This document shows, in pieces, positions 42,698 through 54,980 of a stretch of DNA of 64,000 bases (positions within the stretch are counted from its first letter, which is position 1; each line of letters starts with the position of its first letter). The DNA lies in assembly GCA_032358255.1 (NCBI GenBank), contig JAULBX010031370.1, positions 62,001 through 126,000 of the forward strand. Direction: 5' to 3'. The position numbers and the translations under genes were made by a program. The DNA comes from Heterotrichella gracilis (lineage: Eukaryota; Sar; Xanthophyceae; Tribonematales; Xanthonemataceae). A model generated the notes under the pieces. That model was not told the origin of the DNA, ran no database searches, and worked only from the letters and a program-made list of their open reading frames with translations.

Positions 42698-43340
42698 GCC
42701 CCCGGCCTTGTGCGCAAAGGGATGGGAGGGACTCTATGATACGGGTGTCGAAAAGTAGGGGGGGGGGGGATTGGAACTTGGAAGCGACAACGAATTGCAC
42801 GGGATGGCAGGTGTTACAACAATGTGACGCTGCTTTCGCATTGCGCTTTGTAGCCTGTTTTTAACAGCTCCGTCACCAGAGGGGAATGGGTAAAAACGGG
42901 CATCGGGGAGGTAACCCAATGCCATGGCCATGCATGACCAAAAAAGCATGCTGCAGCAGAAAATTGATTTTCTGTCATGCCTTTCAGCCAGTACCAAGAT
43001 GGTGGTTGCACGTGGACAGCAGCCACGTGGGTGTGCACAAACTGCTAGGGTTTTCTTTGGTGTCCAGCTTCAAGCCGTGTCCAAGCCCAAAGCACTACAA
43101 GCACTAGTGCTGACCTGCACTTGCAGTGTGCAACGCCAGGAATAAGCCGCCTGCACACCACCCAACACGGCCCTTCTCTCTCAACACTCTCAGGATGGCA
43201 AAATGCCTTATTCACGAATACTGCTGTACGTCTAAACCTCTGTACTCGCGCAGTGATACATGTTCACATTAAATGCTGCTGGTGCATACAACACACCACA
43301 AGACGCGATCCAATAATGTTATCCCCCATGTCCCCACCAG
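42698..43340. other. Intergenic, LRR gene to XRCC3
   Basis: Both neighbours are leftward, so this 640-base stretch holds the XRCC3 3' end and the LRR promoter. No further gene is supported. Confidence 0.4.
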
Positions 43341-45558
43341 CTACGCCACCATCCCCTCCCCTCCTCCATCCTCCGCCACCCCCCTCACCCCCCCACCCGT
43401 CACCACATACTCACACCACGCCTGCGGCAGGTGGGGGCTGAATACCACCTGCATGCGCCGCCGCACCACACCACCACCACCACCGCCGCCGCCACCACCA
43501 CCGCCACCGCCCTCCTCCTCCCCTTCATATGCATTCTCGTCATACCCCTGGGGTGTGGCGCGGGAGAGGAAGATTCTGGTGTTGACGCAGTTTGCCCAGG
43601 CCAGCCCTAGGGATGGAATGACCTCCCTCCCGGAGGATTCCAGCCTCAGTCCCGCTGTGTGGCGCGTCTGCATGACAGACCCAGAGCCCTGCATGGCGTC
43701 CGCCACCTGGTACAAGGTGTAAACACGAAGTCAGTAGTGGTTGCCAAGTAAACCCTACATGGGAACCCTTCACGGCAACAGGAACCCTACACAAGAACCC
43801 CACACGGGAACAGGCCTCTGCGAAGGTATGTAAACAGGACGACAACGCAAAGCTACTTTGTGGATCTTACAATTGCCCACTACAGTACTCAACCAAGCGA
43901 AAAGGTGTGCCACGCCAGTAATGGCATTACTGCAAACAGGATGCCCCTGCCCTCCTCCCACCTGGAGGACAACCACCACCGCCAACTTACAAGCATCTGC
44001 AAACTGGGGCAGCAGGGTGCTGAGCCACTATGATCCACTGCCTCACCTTCCCACCCAAACTGCCTTCAGTACACCCCCACCCCCCACCCTACCTGGTTGA
44101 CCACAACCACCGCCAGGTTATATGCATCAGCAAACTGGCGCAGCAGCGCGCTAAACCGAAACAGGGCCCCGGACCGGTCTGCAAAGCCCACATCCTCGCC
44201 CATGTCTCGAAACACGTTGGCCACGGAATCCACCACAATGAGCCGCACGGGTCTGGTGGGAGGGTTTTCCAGTAGGGTTTCTGCTCGCTCCAGGCACTCC
44301 ATGAGGTCGTCGGAGGTTTGGATGCCCTTCTCCACGAAGATTTTGTCGCACATGGCTTGGGGTTGGAGTCCTGGCGGCCTGGAAGGGGGGGGAAGATTGG
44401 GCTTTTAACTGGTGTATGGATGCGCAAGCTGGGCGTTGGATCATGCCGCATTATTTGTGATTTATGTATGAAGATCCAAACGCAGGAGGAAACGATTCAT
44501 GTGGGAAAAGTCTAGGTTTAGGGATCAAACTTCAACTTAGATAATTTCCCGCTCAAAGCATGTCCGATGTTGTCCATATGCATGGCGTTAAACTCCCTCC
44601 CCTGCCCCGCTCACCCGCACATCTCCCCTGCCAGCTCCACCAGGCGCTGTATGGGTGGCTCCCCCTCAGTATAGATGTACCTGCGCACCACACCACGCCG
44701 TGCCTAAACCCACAGCAACAGTTGGAAACAACACCCCAATGTGCGCTGCATAATATTGGTGCACAGCCAGACGCGTTTTGGTAGATAAGCATATGCAATT
44801 CCCGGGAAAACTGCGCGGATTTTGAACAAGCCGAGGGTGAGGAAAGTGAAAAAAAATCCAGGTTGCATGGGAGATATGTGAACTCCAGACTGGCAAGGTA
44901 GGAGGGTTGTACCGGTCAGTCAACCGGTGTGTGCTTGTATTAGGGTTTATGCGTGAGCAGGGACGCACAGTGCGCTCCCTTCCAGTCCCCCGAAGTGTGT
45001 CGGCCACTGGGCAGTCAGCAGCAGCTGTGTGCACCACTGCGTCTTGCCAGCAGTGGACTCGCCTGCAACACAGAAAGACCACCTTGTGAAAGTTGCAACA
45101 GGGTTTCAAAGTTTGAACTAGCAAACCCTTTGACTGTGTGCAGGGGTGTGGGTGACAGGCGTGCCATCGGTGCTAAGGGTGGCAGAGAAAACAGGAGGTA
45201 TTTTGCCGACGGGATGTACGATGGCACAAAGAGAGCCGAGAAGTAAAAGATTTTGGGCTTGTTTCGCACCCAGAAGCTCCCCGCCCACCCCCCACAGCAC
45301 CACCACCACCACCACACCCAACACCCACTCCCACATCACACCAGACTCAGAACTCAAGCCCACACCCACACCCACACCCACACCCACACCCACACCCACT
45401 CTCTAGTTGGGGACTTTCCACCTACCCACGAGCTCTGTGATGCCTCCACAGGGTATGCCTCCCTGCAGGCATGCGTCAAGGATGGGGCAGCCCACTGAGA
45501 GGCGTGGTGGGGTGCCCAGCTGTATTGGTCGGCGCTGAAGGGCTGATTGGTTGTACAT
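43341..45558 (-). CDS. XRCC3: XRCC3-like RAD51 paralogue
   Basis: Five exons (45426-45558, 44969-45062, 44615-44680, 44093-44378, 43341-43706) give 314 residues in closed phase. XRCC3 works with RAD51C in homologous recombination repair. The product begins near [26 protein letters not shown], then Walker [11 protein letters not shown] and [28 protein letters not shown] follows, then Walker [16 protein letters not shown] and [18 protein letters not shown]. These match XRCC3 more closely than RAD51 or DMC1. The N-terminal 70-80 residues of animal and plant XRCC3 are not seen; an upstream exon may exist, since the first exon can be extended to an acceptor at 45565. A poly-Gly run of about 14 residues interrupts the C-terminal region. 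A copy of the third intron's donor side lies at 43950-44030. Confidence 0.82.
43950..44030 (-). repeat. Intronic copy of the 3' edge of the XRCC3 Walker B exon
   Basis: The real edge at 44088-44150 (acctgg-tgacaaccaccaccgcca, gcaaactggcgcagcag) is repeated about 130 bases downstream, with acctggaggacaaccaccacc and gcaaactggggcagcag. The copy keeps an ACCT (AGGT on the coding strand) at the donor position, so alternative use is conceivable. Confidence 0.8.
45359..45402 (+). repeat. (CCCACA)n microsatellite
   Basis: Seven or so tandem CCCACA units lie in the first XRCC3 intron. Confidence 0.95.
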
Positions 45559-45564
45559 CTGCTG

Positions 45565-46021
45565 CTAGAGGGACCGAAGCTTGAGCTGAGGAAGTACATT
45601 CGCTAGTGCTAAGACCGCAGAGCAGGGGTTTCAGTAGTGTGTATATAGCTCCATGGCTGGGTGGTAGACTTTGCTGTTGTCTGAAACTGTTGAATAAACA
45701 CGTTTTGTTATATCCAGTAGTCGAGCACTGCCATAGCGTCACTGAGTTGGGTCGTGTTTGCTGGCAATGTCACTTTTTTTGCAAGCATGCATCTCAGCAA
45801 ATTAGTTGCTGACGCTAGGGTGAGATTGACAGTATGTATTGCTTATTAGAAGCATTTTGTAAACAATTACGGCGTTGTAGATTGATGTCAACCAGTATAG
45901 AAACGATACAATAATAATACACATATCCGAAGAACCCTCGAGACAAATAGGTGTCGACGTCAGGGCAGCCTTGTCCGGAGCTTTTTCAGGCTGCTGAAGG
46001 GGGAAGTTCACCGCAGTCAGC
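45565..46021. promoter_or_regulatory. Divergent region between XRCC3 and a membrane/coiled-coil gene
   Basis: About 460 bases between divergent genes. If XRCC3 has a missing N-terminal exon it should be here, but I could not find one in phase. Confidence 0.35.
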
Positions 46022-47124
46022 ATGGCGAATGCTAGTTTCTTTCCAAAAGGGTAAGCGGCCAACTGCAAAAGTGAGATATGTTTGCCACCTGCTATTCTCT
46101 ATTCTAGTGTCATGACAGCGTAGCTCACTCCAAAGACACCACCCTGACACAGGTCACCCACACACTCGGTTGTTGCAGTGCTAACGGTGGATCCTGTCGT
46201 GCAGGTCCTTTGGAGGCGGGCACCATCAGCACCACCTGCGCTCACGAAGGGCAACGAGTTGCAGGGCGGGCTGCGACAGGGTTACCTCCGTCAAGCAGCA
46301 ACCTGTGTCTTGGCAGCTCAAACAGTTTAGTACAGTACTGCTTGGGGGCATTGTCTTCCTGGAATTGGGGCCAATGTCGGCACGGTTGCCGACTCGCAAG
46401 ACAAAGCTGGACAACTTGGTGCGAAATATTCTTTAACACACCCACTGGTCCAGTACTGTTGTTCACCAGTGGACTGGAACCTATTGTTGTGCCATATTGC
46501 TGTCCTAGTATCAACTATGGTCAACATGACAGGTTTAGGGGTTCTGTTTGCACAACCTCTTACGCAACTGGTTGCCTACCTGACAAACAATGCTTGAGCT
46601 CATACAGTTTGCTGTGCTGTGCAAGAGGTCTCAACCATGGTTGCGCAGGCATCTACATTGAAAGAGATTAAACAGTTGAGGGAAGACCTTGAAGAGAATT
46701 TCAACGAGGTCAACGAGAACCTCCGGGATCTTGAGGCTATCGTGTCTGGGCAACTGAAAACAGGTGGGTTCAAAGTGCAAGCACACCAGTTCGCAGCCAC
46801 CTCTTGCTTAATGGTGTCAGTGTGCAAAGCTTGTAAGCCGTCTGTTGCAGCTTGGATATGTATACGCCGTTTGAAACCACTCACTGCAGCCTACTTCATT
46901 CCTGCAACTGTTGGTGCTTGTGAGCAATTGTGCAGAAGGGGCTGCAACTGATTTGACAAGAAGACTCACAACCTCCATTTCCCACTATTGCAGGGCGGCG
47001 CAGGTAAGCGTCCTGTTGCTGCTACCGTCCTGCTACAGCGCCAGCTTGCAACATGCGCGGCATGAGCGACGAGGAGGTCATGCATACTGCATCGCTGGTT
47101 TTGTGGGTGGATGCAGGCAGGTAG
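46022..47124 (+). CDS. Predicted membrane/coiled-coil protein, unrecognised
   Basis: Four exons (46022-46050, 46205-46418, 46649-46763, 47039-47124) join in closed phase to 147 residues. The N terminus (MANASFFPKG) is followed by a His/Arg/Cys-rich basic stretch and a hydrophobic segment (STVLLGGIVFLELGP, about 54-68). Next comes a charged coiled coil (STLKEIKQLREDLEENF, NENLRDLEAIVSGQL, about 82-118) and a short tail MRGMSDEEVMHTASLVLW. One basic stretch plus one hydrophobic segment would suit a small organelle membrane protein. I recognise no family. Exon 2 could instead run on to a stop at 46434, and a 10-base mini-exon near 46993 is another possibility, so the model is tentative. Confidence 0.45.
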
Positions 47125-48837
47125 ACGAAGTGCAGAGGGGAGGAGGGGGCGGGGAGGAGTGGGATGGGGTGAGTACGGTAGGTATTGTGTTGGAATGGCA
47201 ACGTGGCTGTGTTGGTTATGAGGTGGCCGTTTCCACAAGATGTTATTCAACCGCTGTTTGCAGTCATGGGCGGCAGGGCTGTTTCCACCTGTATTGCAAC
47301 GAGAAGCACGGTTTTGTACATAGTAGTATGCCCTTGTGTTTGAATGCGCGTAGGCCCACACATATAGTGCAGGGGTGGATATTGTGGAAGTGAGTAGGAA
47401 TTTCAAGTATTATCTCGCGGTCACCTTTGCCACTTTGTCCCTGTTCCTTTATGTGCAGTTATCATGTTCATGAAGTGATGGTTGGGAAGGACACACCTCG
47501 CCAAAGTTTGCAGTCCAGCTGGCAACGATTTCCCTCTTATAAGTTTCTGTGCACTCTTGTTCCCTGGGATCGATCTAGGGTCTATGCAATACAACAGTGT
47601 GCTTGTGGTACTGACCTGCAGGTTCCTCCCCTTGTTGTTATAGTGTGTAGCCAACTTTCAGTCCACCTCATGGCGATGCCGGCCGAATTTAATCACACTT
47701 GCACACTGTGATGTCAGCCAAATGGTTTCCTAGCTCCGAGCTCGGGAGAACCCTTTTGTAACAGCGCAAAGAGACAATTAAGCCGTGGTTGGCATGGTAA
47801 AAACCATTGAGCCAGATACCGCGCTCATCAGCAGCTTCCAGTGTCATCTTGACATGGTGTACACAACGGGAAAGTATGGTGTAGTGCCAGGCATTTTGGT
47901 TGTATATGGCAACGCAACGCTGGATGTTGCCTCAAGCTGGCGGCTTGCCATCAGCGCGTGTTACTAATATGCATGCCTTGGCTCAAGTGACAGGCCCTTC
48001 CGTCAACTTGCTAAGATACGGATTCCTAGCAACCAGCAACAGCAACTGATGATGCATCAGGTAGAAGATAACGAGTTGGGTAGGATCACATCTGCCTTTT
48101 GGGTCGTTGGCAGGTGTTGACATCACTTTTTGCATGCATGCATTGCATCCAAAGTGCGCATGATCGACTGACGCAAAATGCGCGTTGATGCCCTCTAGTG
48201 CATTACAGGAGCTTTGTACAATAACGGCGTTGTGTATCGGTGTGGTGCAACAGCTGACTGCTTTACTTCTTTCCGATAATGTCATAAAGGGGGTGTGATA
48301 TCTGAATGTGAATCGAGTAGGTCAAGCAGCCACAAAAGGCACTTCATGCGAGTTTTCACATCCAACTTTGTGCAAAAGGGCGTGGCCAGAGCATGCTTGC
48401 CCTACAGCATTGGTTAATTGTGGGCCCTAGAGCTCGTATCTATTTAATTGGTCACGCAGCGAGGCTGCTGCTTCCCATGTGGGCTGCAGTATCACGAGAC
48501 AAAACACCCACCAGCGCACTTGCCTTGCAAGCAGCTTGCCCAGAAGGACTGGCCCTGTAGGGCTGCAACTGGCAGTCCGTCGTTATGACGTCGCGCTGAC
48601 GCAGGCGGAGCCTGTACTGTCCTGCTCTGCTATAGCCTTTTGCCACCTCAGACCTCTGAGGTTTTTCAACTTGCCTAGACCCTGTACCCCATTCTTCGTC
48701 TTGACCAGTCAGCAGCAGCTTACAGAATCTACTCGAAACTGGTTTCTCGTTCCAGTTATTCAGTATTGGACGTCCTTCTCTCATAAAAGCCTTACCTCAC
48801 ATCTTTTAAAAAGGGCAGTAAGGAAAATTTGCCCATC
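47125..48837. other. Intergenic, upstream of the CLF1 gene
   Basis: About 1.7 kb with only short frames and no recognisable protein, RNA or element. It includes the promoter of the splicing-factor gene. A TGCATGCA cluster occurs at about 48133. Confidence 0.4.
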
Positions 48838-51800
48838 ATGGAGGGGGCAGGGATATCGGCCAAGGACACTGAGGTCCGGTTGGCCAGGTCTACCAAGGTC
48901 AAGAACAAGCAACCTGCAGGAAGACAGGTATGCATGCATATACAAACTTGCACATAGAACCTGGATTGATACACCCACCATCCAAACATGCATGCACCTG
49001 AAATCCACCTGTGTTTCAGTGCACCAACCCCGGGGAAGGCCAGTTAACTTCTCAACAGCCAGTTTGATACCGTTGGCGCCATATTAAGGCCACCCTCGCA
49101 TAACAGCCCATGCTCTGCTCCCATCGCCAAACCACCACCATCCCATCCATCCCCTGCACATAGGACCTAGTCCCATGCGTCCCAGCAGTGCAGACACAAA
49201 CCACCACATGCACCTCGTGCCACACATATCCGCCAGACCTTGACCTGGCAAGCCTTGAAGCCACGCCTGAACCCTGCAAAATCCCCCCCGCCTGCAGATC
49301 ACCGCGGAGCAGATCCTGCGCGAGTCCAAAGCGCTCCAGGACCAGGACTTCAAGCCGCCCACCCAGAAGATCACCGACCCGCAGGAGCTGGCCGAGTACA
49401 GGCTCAAGAAGCGCAAGGAGTTTGAGGACGTGGTGCGCCGCATGCGCTGGAACCAGAGCGTGTGGGTCAAGGTGAGGGGGCCAGACGCAATAATGGTTTA
49501 GTTGAATTGAGACAAGCGGGTTCAAGCAACAGCGCCCCAGTTGAATGGAACATGCGCGTATGCTGTGAGCCGCACAGCAACCTGTGTACACCTCCTTCTA
49601 CATACATACACACACATCTATGCACACTCAGCATTCTCACAGGGGAGTGGCGCTGCATACCCTGCTAACCTAGCAACCAGGCAACCTCACTTTCAGTATG
49701 GGGGGAACCTCTTAAGCCCCCAACTTCACTCTACACACACAGTGGAGGGTGTGCACTTCTCACACACACACTCCCCATACCACAAAGGCCCTCTGCCCCA
49801 CCCGGCGGTCCACCCACCCCCCACCCCCACCCCCCGCAGTACGCGCAATGGGAGGAGTCGCAAAAGGACTTCCGCCGCGCGCGCTCCGTGTGGGAGCGCT
49901 GCCTGGACGTCAGCTACCGCAACGTCACGGTGTGGCTCAAGTACGTGGAGATGGAGATGCGGCACCGCTTCATCAACCACGCGCGCAACGTGTGGGACCG
50001 CGCGGTGACGCTGCTTCCCCGCGTGGACCAGCTGTGGTACAAGTATGTGCACATGGAGGAGATGCTGGGCAATGTGGCGGGCGCGCGCCAGATCTTTGAG
50101 CGCTGGATGCGCTGGGAGCCGGACCACCACGGGTGGATGGCGTACATCAAGGTGGGTGGGTGGGGGTGGGAGGGGTGGGGTGTGGGGGGCATTGGCTGGG
50201 GACTGGAATCCCAGGTGGGGGTGCGTACATCAAGGCGGGTGGGGGGATGGGGAATGAGGCGTGGGTGGGTGCGGGGGCCCTGGGATTGGTGCTGGAATGC
50301 CAGGGGTGGATGCGGTACATCAAGGTGGTGGGGTGGGGTGGGGGGTTGCGGGGGTGAGGGGGAGCTGCAGAAGGGCATTGTGCATTTGCCATGGATGGAT
50401 GAGGTGGGAGCAATGTGCGACGGTGCATTGCATGTGTGCCATTTGGCGATTGGCAATGGTTCTTTGGTGTACTCCATCATTAGGTAAATCTTGCAACTGG
50501 GCGGCAGGGATGTGTGACGATCTGGGGATTGCACACGTGCATGGACCATGTGAACAATTTTGAGCCAGCATTGCACCCTGCATTGCCCATTGCATGGCTT
50601 CGGGGCCTTGACCGACACCCTCAACTCTTGAATTCACACCCTAGCCTTCGCAGAACGAGCTGCGATCCACCAGAATGACACCTGAAGCCCAAAGTCCCAA
50701 ATCCTTGACCCCAATCCCAAAACCCCGCAGATGGAGCTGCGGTACACCGAGATTGAGCGGGCGCGCGAGATCTTTGAGCGTTACGTGCGGTGCATGCCCA
50801 GCGTGAAGGCATGGGTGCGCTACGCAAAGTTTGAGATGAAGAACGGGGACGTGGCGCGTGCCAGGGGTTGCTACGAGAGGGCGGTGGAGGAGCTAGGGGA
50901 GGACGGGCAAACGGTGTGTGGTGGCATAAACCCTACCAGAAAGCCTCATGGAAAACTGTATGGGCAGTCTTGTCTGGGCGGAGGGGGGGGCGGTGGGAGA
51001 GGCGGGGAGGAGGGGCTGGGGGAGGGCGGGCGCAGGAGTGCTCCCACTGGTACTTTGTGCCGCAATTAGCATAATCACCTCAGTCAAAGTTGCCCAGTAT
51101 CGTTCCTGTATGTTGCATGGAACATCATAACTGCATGTACCTAGTCATCATGCTGGGAAGAGCTCAACAAACACCACCGAAGTGTACTGAGTGATTTCAC
51201 CAGGACTCCCCTGCCTGCTGCCGCGTAAACCCTACACCCTGCCCGCCGCAGGAGGATCTATTTGTGAAGTTTGCCGAGTTTGAGGAGAAGGTGAAGGAGT
51301 TTGACAGGGCGCGCGCCATCTTCAAGTACGCGCTGGACCACATACCCAAGCACCAGGCGCAGGAGCTGTACAGGCGATTCGTGACCTTCGAGAAGCAATA
51401 TGGGTCAAGGTGCGGCGTGGAGGGTATGGGGTAGGGTGTTAGGGCTTGGGTGCTTGTGTGGGGAAGTCTTCTGCAATTAGTGGAGCTTTGTTATTCAAAC
51501 GTGCTGCGCTAGGGTTTTGATGGGGTTTGTATGGGGGTGGATCTGGGGCTTTTTTGAAGCTTTTGAGGGAGTGCGAGCCAGGTGATGCAGCCTAGGGGTT
51601 GTAGGATTCAGGAGTGTAATGTTTGAGGTCAGGGCTGGAAAGTGAGCCCCCATCCCATCATCTTCTTGCAGGGAGGGCATTGAGGACGTGATTGTGAGCG
51701 AGCGGCGGTTCCAGTACGAGGAGGAGGTTGCGCGCAACCCGCTCAACTACGACAACTGGTTTGACTACGTGCGGCTGGAGGAGGGGGCGGGCGAGCCGGA

Positions 51801-54731
51801 CAGGGTCAGGGAGGTGGGTGGTGGTGGTGGTGGTGGTGGTGGGCATAAGCACATCTTGGCGGAGGCGCATGGCAGGGGCAAGGATGGAGGGTGGATGCAC
51901 TTCACCTGGGGGGGCACATGGTGGTTCTGCAGCACCCACGCACGTACAACAAATCATGCGCACACAACTAATATAACTAAACCCTAGTGAAGCCACAAGG
52001 CAAGAGCCATCCCCCATGCCAATAGCCCGCCTATAACCCCTCCCCACTCAGGTGTACGAGCGCGCCATCTCGCACGTCCCCCCTGCTCCCGAGAAGCGCT
52101 ACTGGCAGCGCTACATCTACCTATGGCTCAGGTATGCGCTGTGGGAGGAGCTGGAGGCGCAGGACCCGGAGCGCACGCGCGAGGTGTACAGGGCGGCGCT
52201 CAAGCTCATTCCGCACGCCAGCTTCACGTTTGCAAAGGTGGGTGGTTGGGGTTGGTGATGGTGATGGTGATGGTGTTGGTGGGTGGGTGGGGGTGGTCTT
52301 GGTGGGGGTATGAGGCTTGGCGGCGCGCCACTGACCGCTCTGCCTGGTTCGTCCCCGTGTGCATAGCTGAATCCTACACCCTGCGGCCCTACTGCATTGC
52401 GTGTGTATACCTGTCCCCGCACATCCTGGCAGACTGCGCATCCGTAAACCCTAAACCGTATTCCAACCCCCCTAGATCTCTCACATTCCGATATCTGCCC
52501 CCCTGCCTTGCAGATCTGGATCCTTGCAGCCCGCTTTGAGATCAGGCAGCTGCGCCTGGACTCTGCCCGCAAGATCCTGGGCATGGCGCTTGGCCTGTGC
52601 CCCAAGCCCAAGCTTTTCAGGGAGTACATTGAGATTGAGGCAACGCTGGGGAACGTGGACAGGTACGATTGAAGTTGGGTGTTGGGGGTGGGCTGCTTCA
52701 GCACCAGCTGCCTCATTCTTGATTGCTAAGCTGATTGCATCACCTGCCCAATACTATCCCTTTCTCAGACCCTACACCAGCCCCTACACCAGCCACACCA
52801 CGCGTGCGGCAAGGAGATGTACCAACATTACTCATGTGCCTGACCACCACCTATGGCCCCCCACAACCCCCCTCCCTTTTGAGCACACACCCCCACAACC
52901 CCCCTCCCTTTTGAGCACACACCCCACTACCCTTCACCCCGCACTGCTGCAAGCTGCTGTAAGCAAAACACCCACGCTGAACAACCCACCCCATTCTCGC
53001 GTCCCCAGGTGCCGCAAGCTGTATGAGAAGTTCCTTGAGGTGTTCCCCTCCAACTGCACCACCTGGTGCAAGTTTGCTGACCTGGAGGAGGGGCTGGGCG
53101 AGGCGGACAGGGCGCGCGCGATATACGAGCTGGCAATCACGCAGCCCGTGCTGGACATGCCAGAGGTCCTGTGGAAGGTAAAGATCCATTTGTTTGAGTG
53201 TCGCTGATATCTGGTGAAACCCAAGGACCCTTGCCTTCCCAAGCGCAGCCGGTGCTGGACATGTCTGAGGTCCTGTGGAAGGTAAAAACCCTGACACCCT
53301 CGACACTTGGTGCAGCACATCCCTCACGTTAGACCCCTGGTCTCTTTGCCACTCCACATGTAACTTGTTGTAAGTTGTGATGGTGTTTGTCATCCTGGGC
53401 AGGCGTGTAAGCACATGCGGAGAGCACTTTCTTTTTCTTTTCTTTTGTTGAGATGCATTGGTATCATTTCTGCAGATAGCATGCATTCAAATCTCTATAC
53501 GTGTCTCCCTTTGCGCAGGCGTACATTGACTTTGAGATCGGCGAGGGCGAGCGCGAGCGCGTGCGCCAGCTGTACGAGCGCCTGCTTGACCGCACCAAGC
53601 ACGTCAAGGTGTGGATGAGCTACGCAAAGTTCGAGGCAACGCCCATGCCGCTGCTGGAGGCGCAGGGGGAGGAGGAGGAGGAAGGGGAGGACACAAGGTA
53701 ATAGCGGGAGGGGAAAGGAGTTGGGGGGAGGCGGTTCGCCGTGCTGCATGGAGGTGTATTTCAAGGTTTTCCTGTAAAGAGGCACCCAGTGCATGCACCA
53801 GGGTAAAGGCCTGTGCAAGGGCCATGGATGGCTGAGGTCATCTGAGCTGGTCAAACTATGCCTGGCTGGGAGTTGATGTTGGGAGTTGATACTGCTGCAC
53901 TTCAGTACTCGGTTAATCCCACGCCACCCATGCAAGTCCAATTAAGCCCCCAGCCACGGCATCCCATCCCACCCCACCCAAGCCGAACCAACCCCAACCC
54001 AACCCTATCCTTTGCGCAGGGAGGCGCGCGCAGCCGCAGCCGAGGCGCGCGACCCCTCCGAGGCCGCAGCCGCACGCGAGGCCCGCGCCCGCTCCGCCTA
54101 CGCGCGCGCGCACCGCAACCTGCGCGAGACGCAGCCCGACGCCAAGGAGGAGACGGTCATGCTGCTGGAGGCGTGGCGCGGCTTTGAGGCGAGCTGCACC
54201 AGCAGGTGTGGGGGAAGGGTAGTTGTGGGCGCCGGTTGCGTTGGTTGTGGTATTGGGTGCTGGGCGGAATCGTGCGGGGAAAGGGAACGCAATATTGGAT
54301 GCTCCTGTTTTAATTTATTTTGTGTTTCCAGATATAATTTTCAATAAAATATCTGTTTCTTTTTCAAGGGTGCAATGTATGTACATTCAATCTGATGCAC
54401 CCTGCCATCTCATCCACGTCCCCTAAAAAAAAACCTCCCTTCAAAAATGTACAGTAAATAAATTTAGATGCTGATCATTGTTCCTCCCCTCCCCAGGTCC
54501 CCTGAGGAGCAGCAGCGCGCTGTGGCCGCCGTTGAGAAGAAGCTGCCCAAGCGCGTCAAGCGCAAGCGGCCGCTCCTGCTTGAGGACGGCACACCCGCAG
54601 GCATGGAGGAGTACTATGATTACATCTTCCCAGATGAGGCGGCCACCGCACCCAACCTCAAGCTGCTCGAGGCCGCGCACAGGTGGAAGCGGCAGAAGGT
54701 GGAGGAGGAAACCGGGGAGGAGGCGAGCTAG
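48838..54731 (+). CDS. CRNKL1: Crooked-neck/CLF1 pre-mRNA splicing factor, full length
   Basis: Twelve exons (48838-48927, 49298-49471, 49840-50151, 50731-50913, 51252-51409, 51672-51813, 52052-52237, 52514-52662, 53009-53177, 53519-53697, 54020-54205, 54497-54731) give 720 residues with closed phase. CLF1/Syf3 is a core NineTeen-complex protein that helps assemble the active spliceosome. The start [24 protein letters not shown] and [11 protein letters not shown] match the family N terminus. About 16 HAT repeats follow, with landmarks such as [47 protein letters not shown] and [10 protein letters not shown]. The C terminus has [12 protein letters not shown] and a basic [10 protein letters not shown] nuclear signal. 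An acidic insert (EEEEEGED) sits before the last HAT repeats. Donor edges of exons 3 and 9 are copied in the introns that follow. Confidence 0.96.
50210..50335 (+). repeat. Two intronic copies of the CLF1 exon 3 donor edge
   Basis: The real edge (gggtggatggcgtacatcaag then gtgggtggg, at 50131-50160) recurs as tgcgtacatcaaggcgggtgg at about 50221 and as gggtggatgcggtacatcaaggtgg at about 50305. The second copy keeps a usable AAG-GTGGTG donor. Spacing is roughly 85 bases. Confidence 0.8.
52857..52925 (+). repeat. Tandem repeat of about 33 bp, two copies
   Basis: ccccacaacccccctcccttt followed by tgagcacacac occurs twice in direct succession in CLF1 intron 8. The copies are essentially identical, so this is a recent local duplication. 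Confidence 0.85.
53240..53285 (+). repeat. Intronic copy of the CLF1 exon 9 donor edge
   Basis: The real edge (cagcccgtgctggacatgcc, gaggtcctgtggaag, then gtaaag, 53139-53183) is repeated about 106 bases on as cagccggtgctggacatgtc, gaggtcctgtggaag, gtaaaa. The copied segment is flanked by CAG and GTAAAA, so it could be spliced as an extra 35-40 base exon, which would break the frame. Confidence 0.85.
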
Positions 54732-54980
54732 CGAGGGCGGGAGTGGTTGCAGTGGGCGTGCGGCTAGGCGCTGGGGGTGTGGAGGGAGGGGAGGGAGGAG
54801 AGGGGAGTGGGGGTGGGATGTGGATGTGGCAAGGGGGTTGCGCTGGCCCTAGATTACTTGTACACATTAGACTGGTGTTATAGGGGGAGCTGCTGTTGAA
54901 TTGTTCCACCATCCTCGCCACCACCTTGTACACAGTAGGGTTCATGCCCTCCACATAAGCCCCTTCTACTGCGTGGTTTT

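Noticed and set aside
45359-45402. CCCACA microsatellite as a regulatory array
   Set aside because: It is a simple repeat inside an intron with no further structure.
45802-46068. Minus-strand frame as a missing XRCC3 N-terminal exon
   Set aside because: Its hydrophobic, Ile/Tyr-rich content does not resemble the XRCC3 N-terminal helices and it overlaps the start of the divergent gene.
47785-47967. 60-codon plus-strand frame
   Set aside because: Short, no family match, no splice partners in phase; length is within chance expectation.
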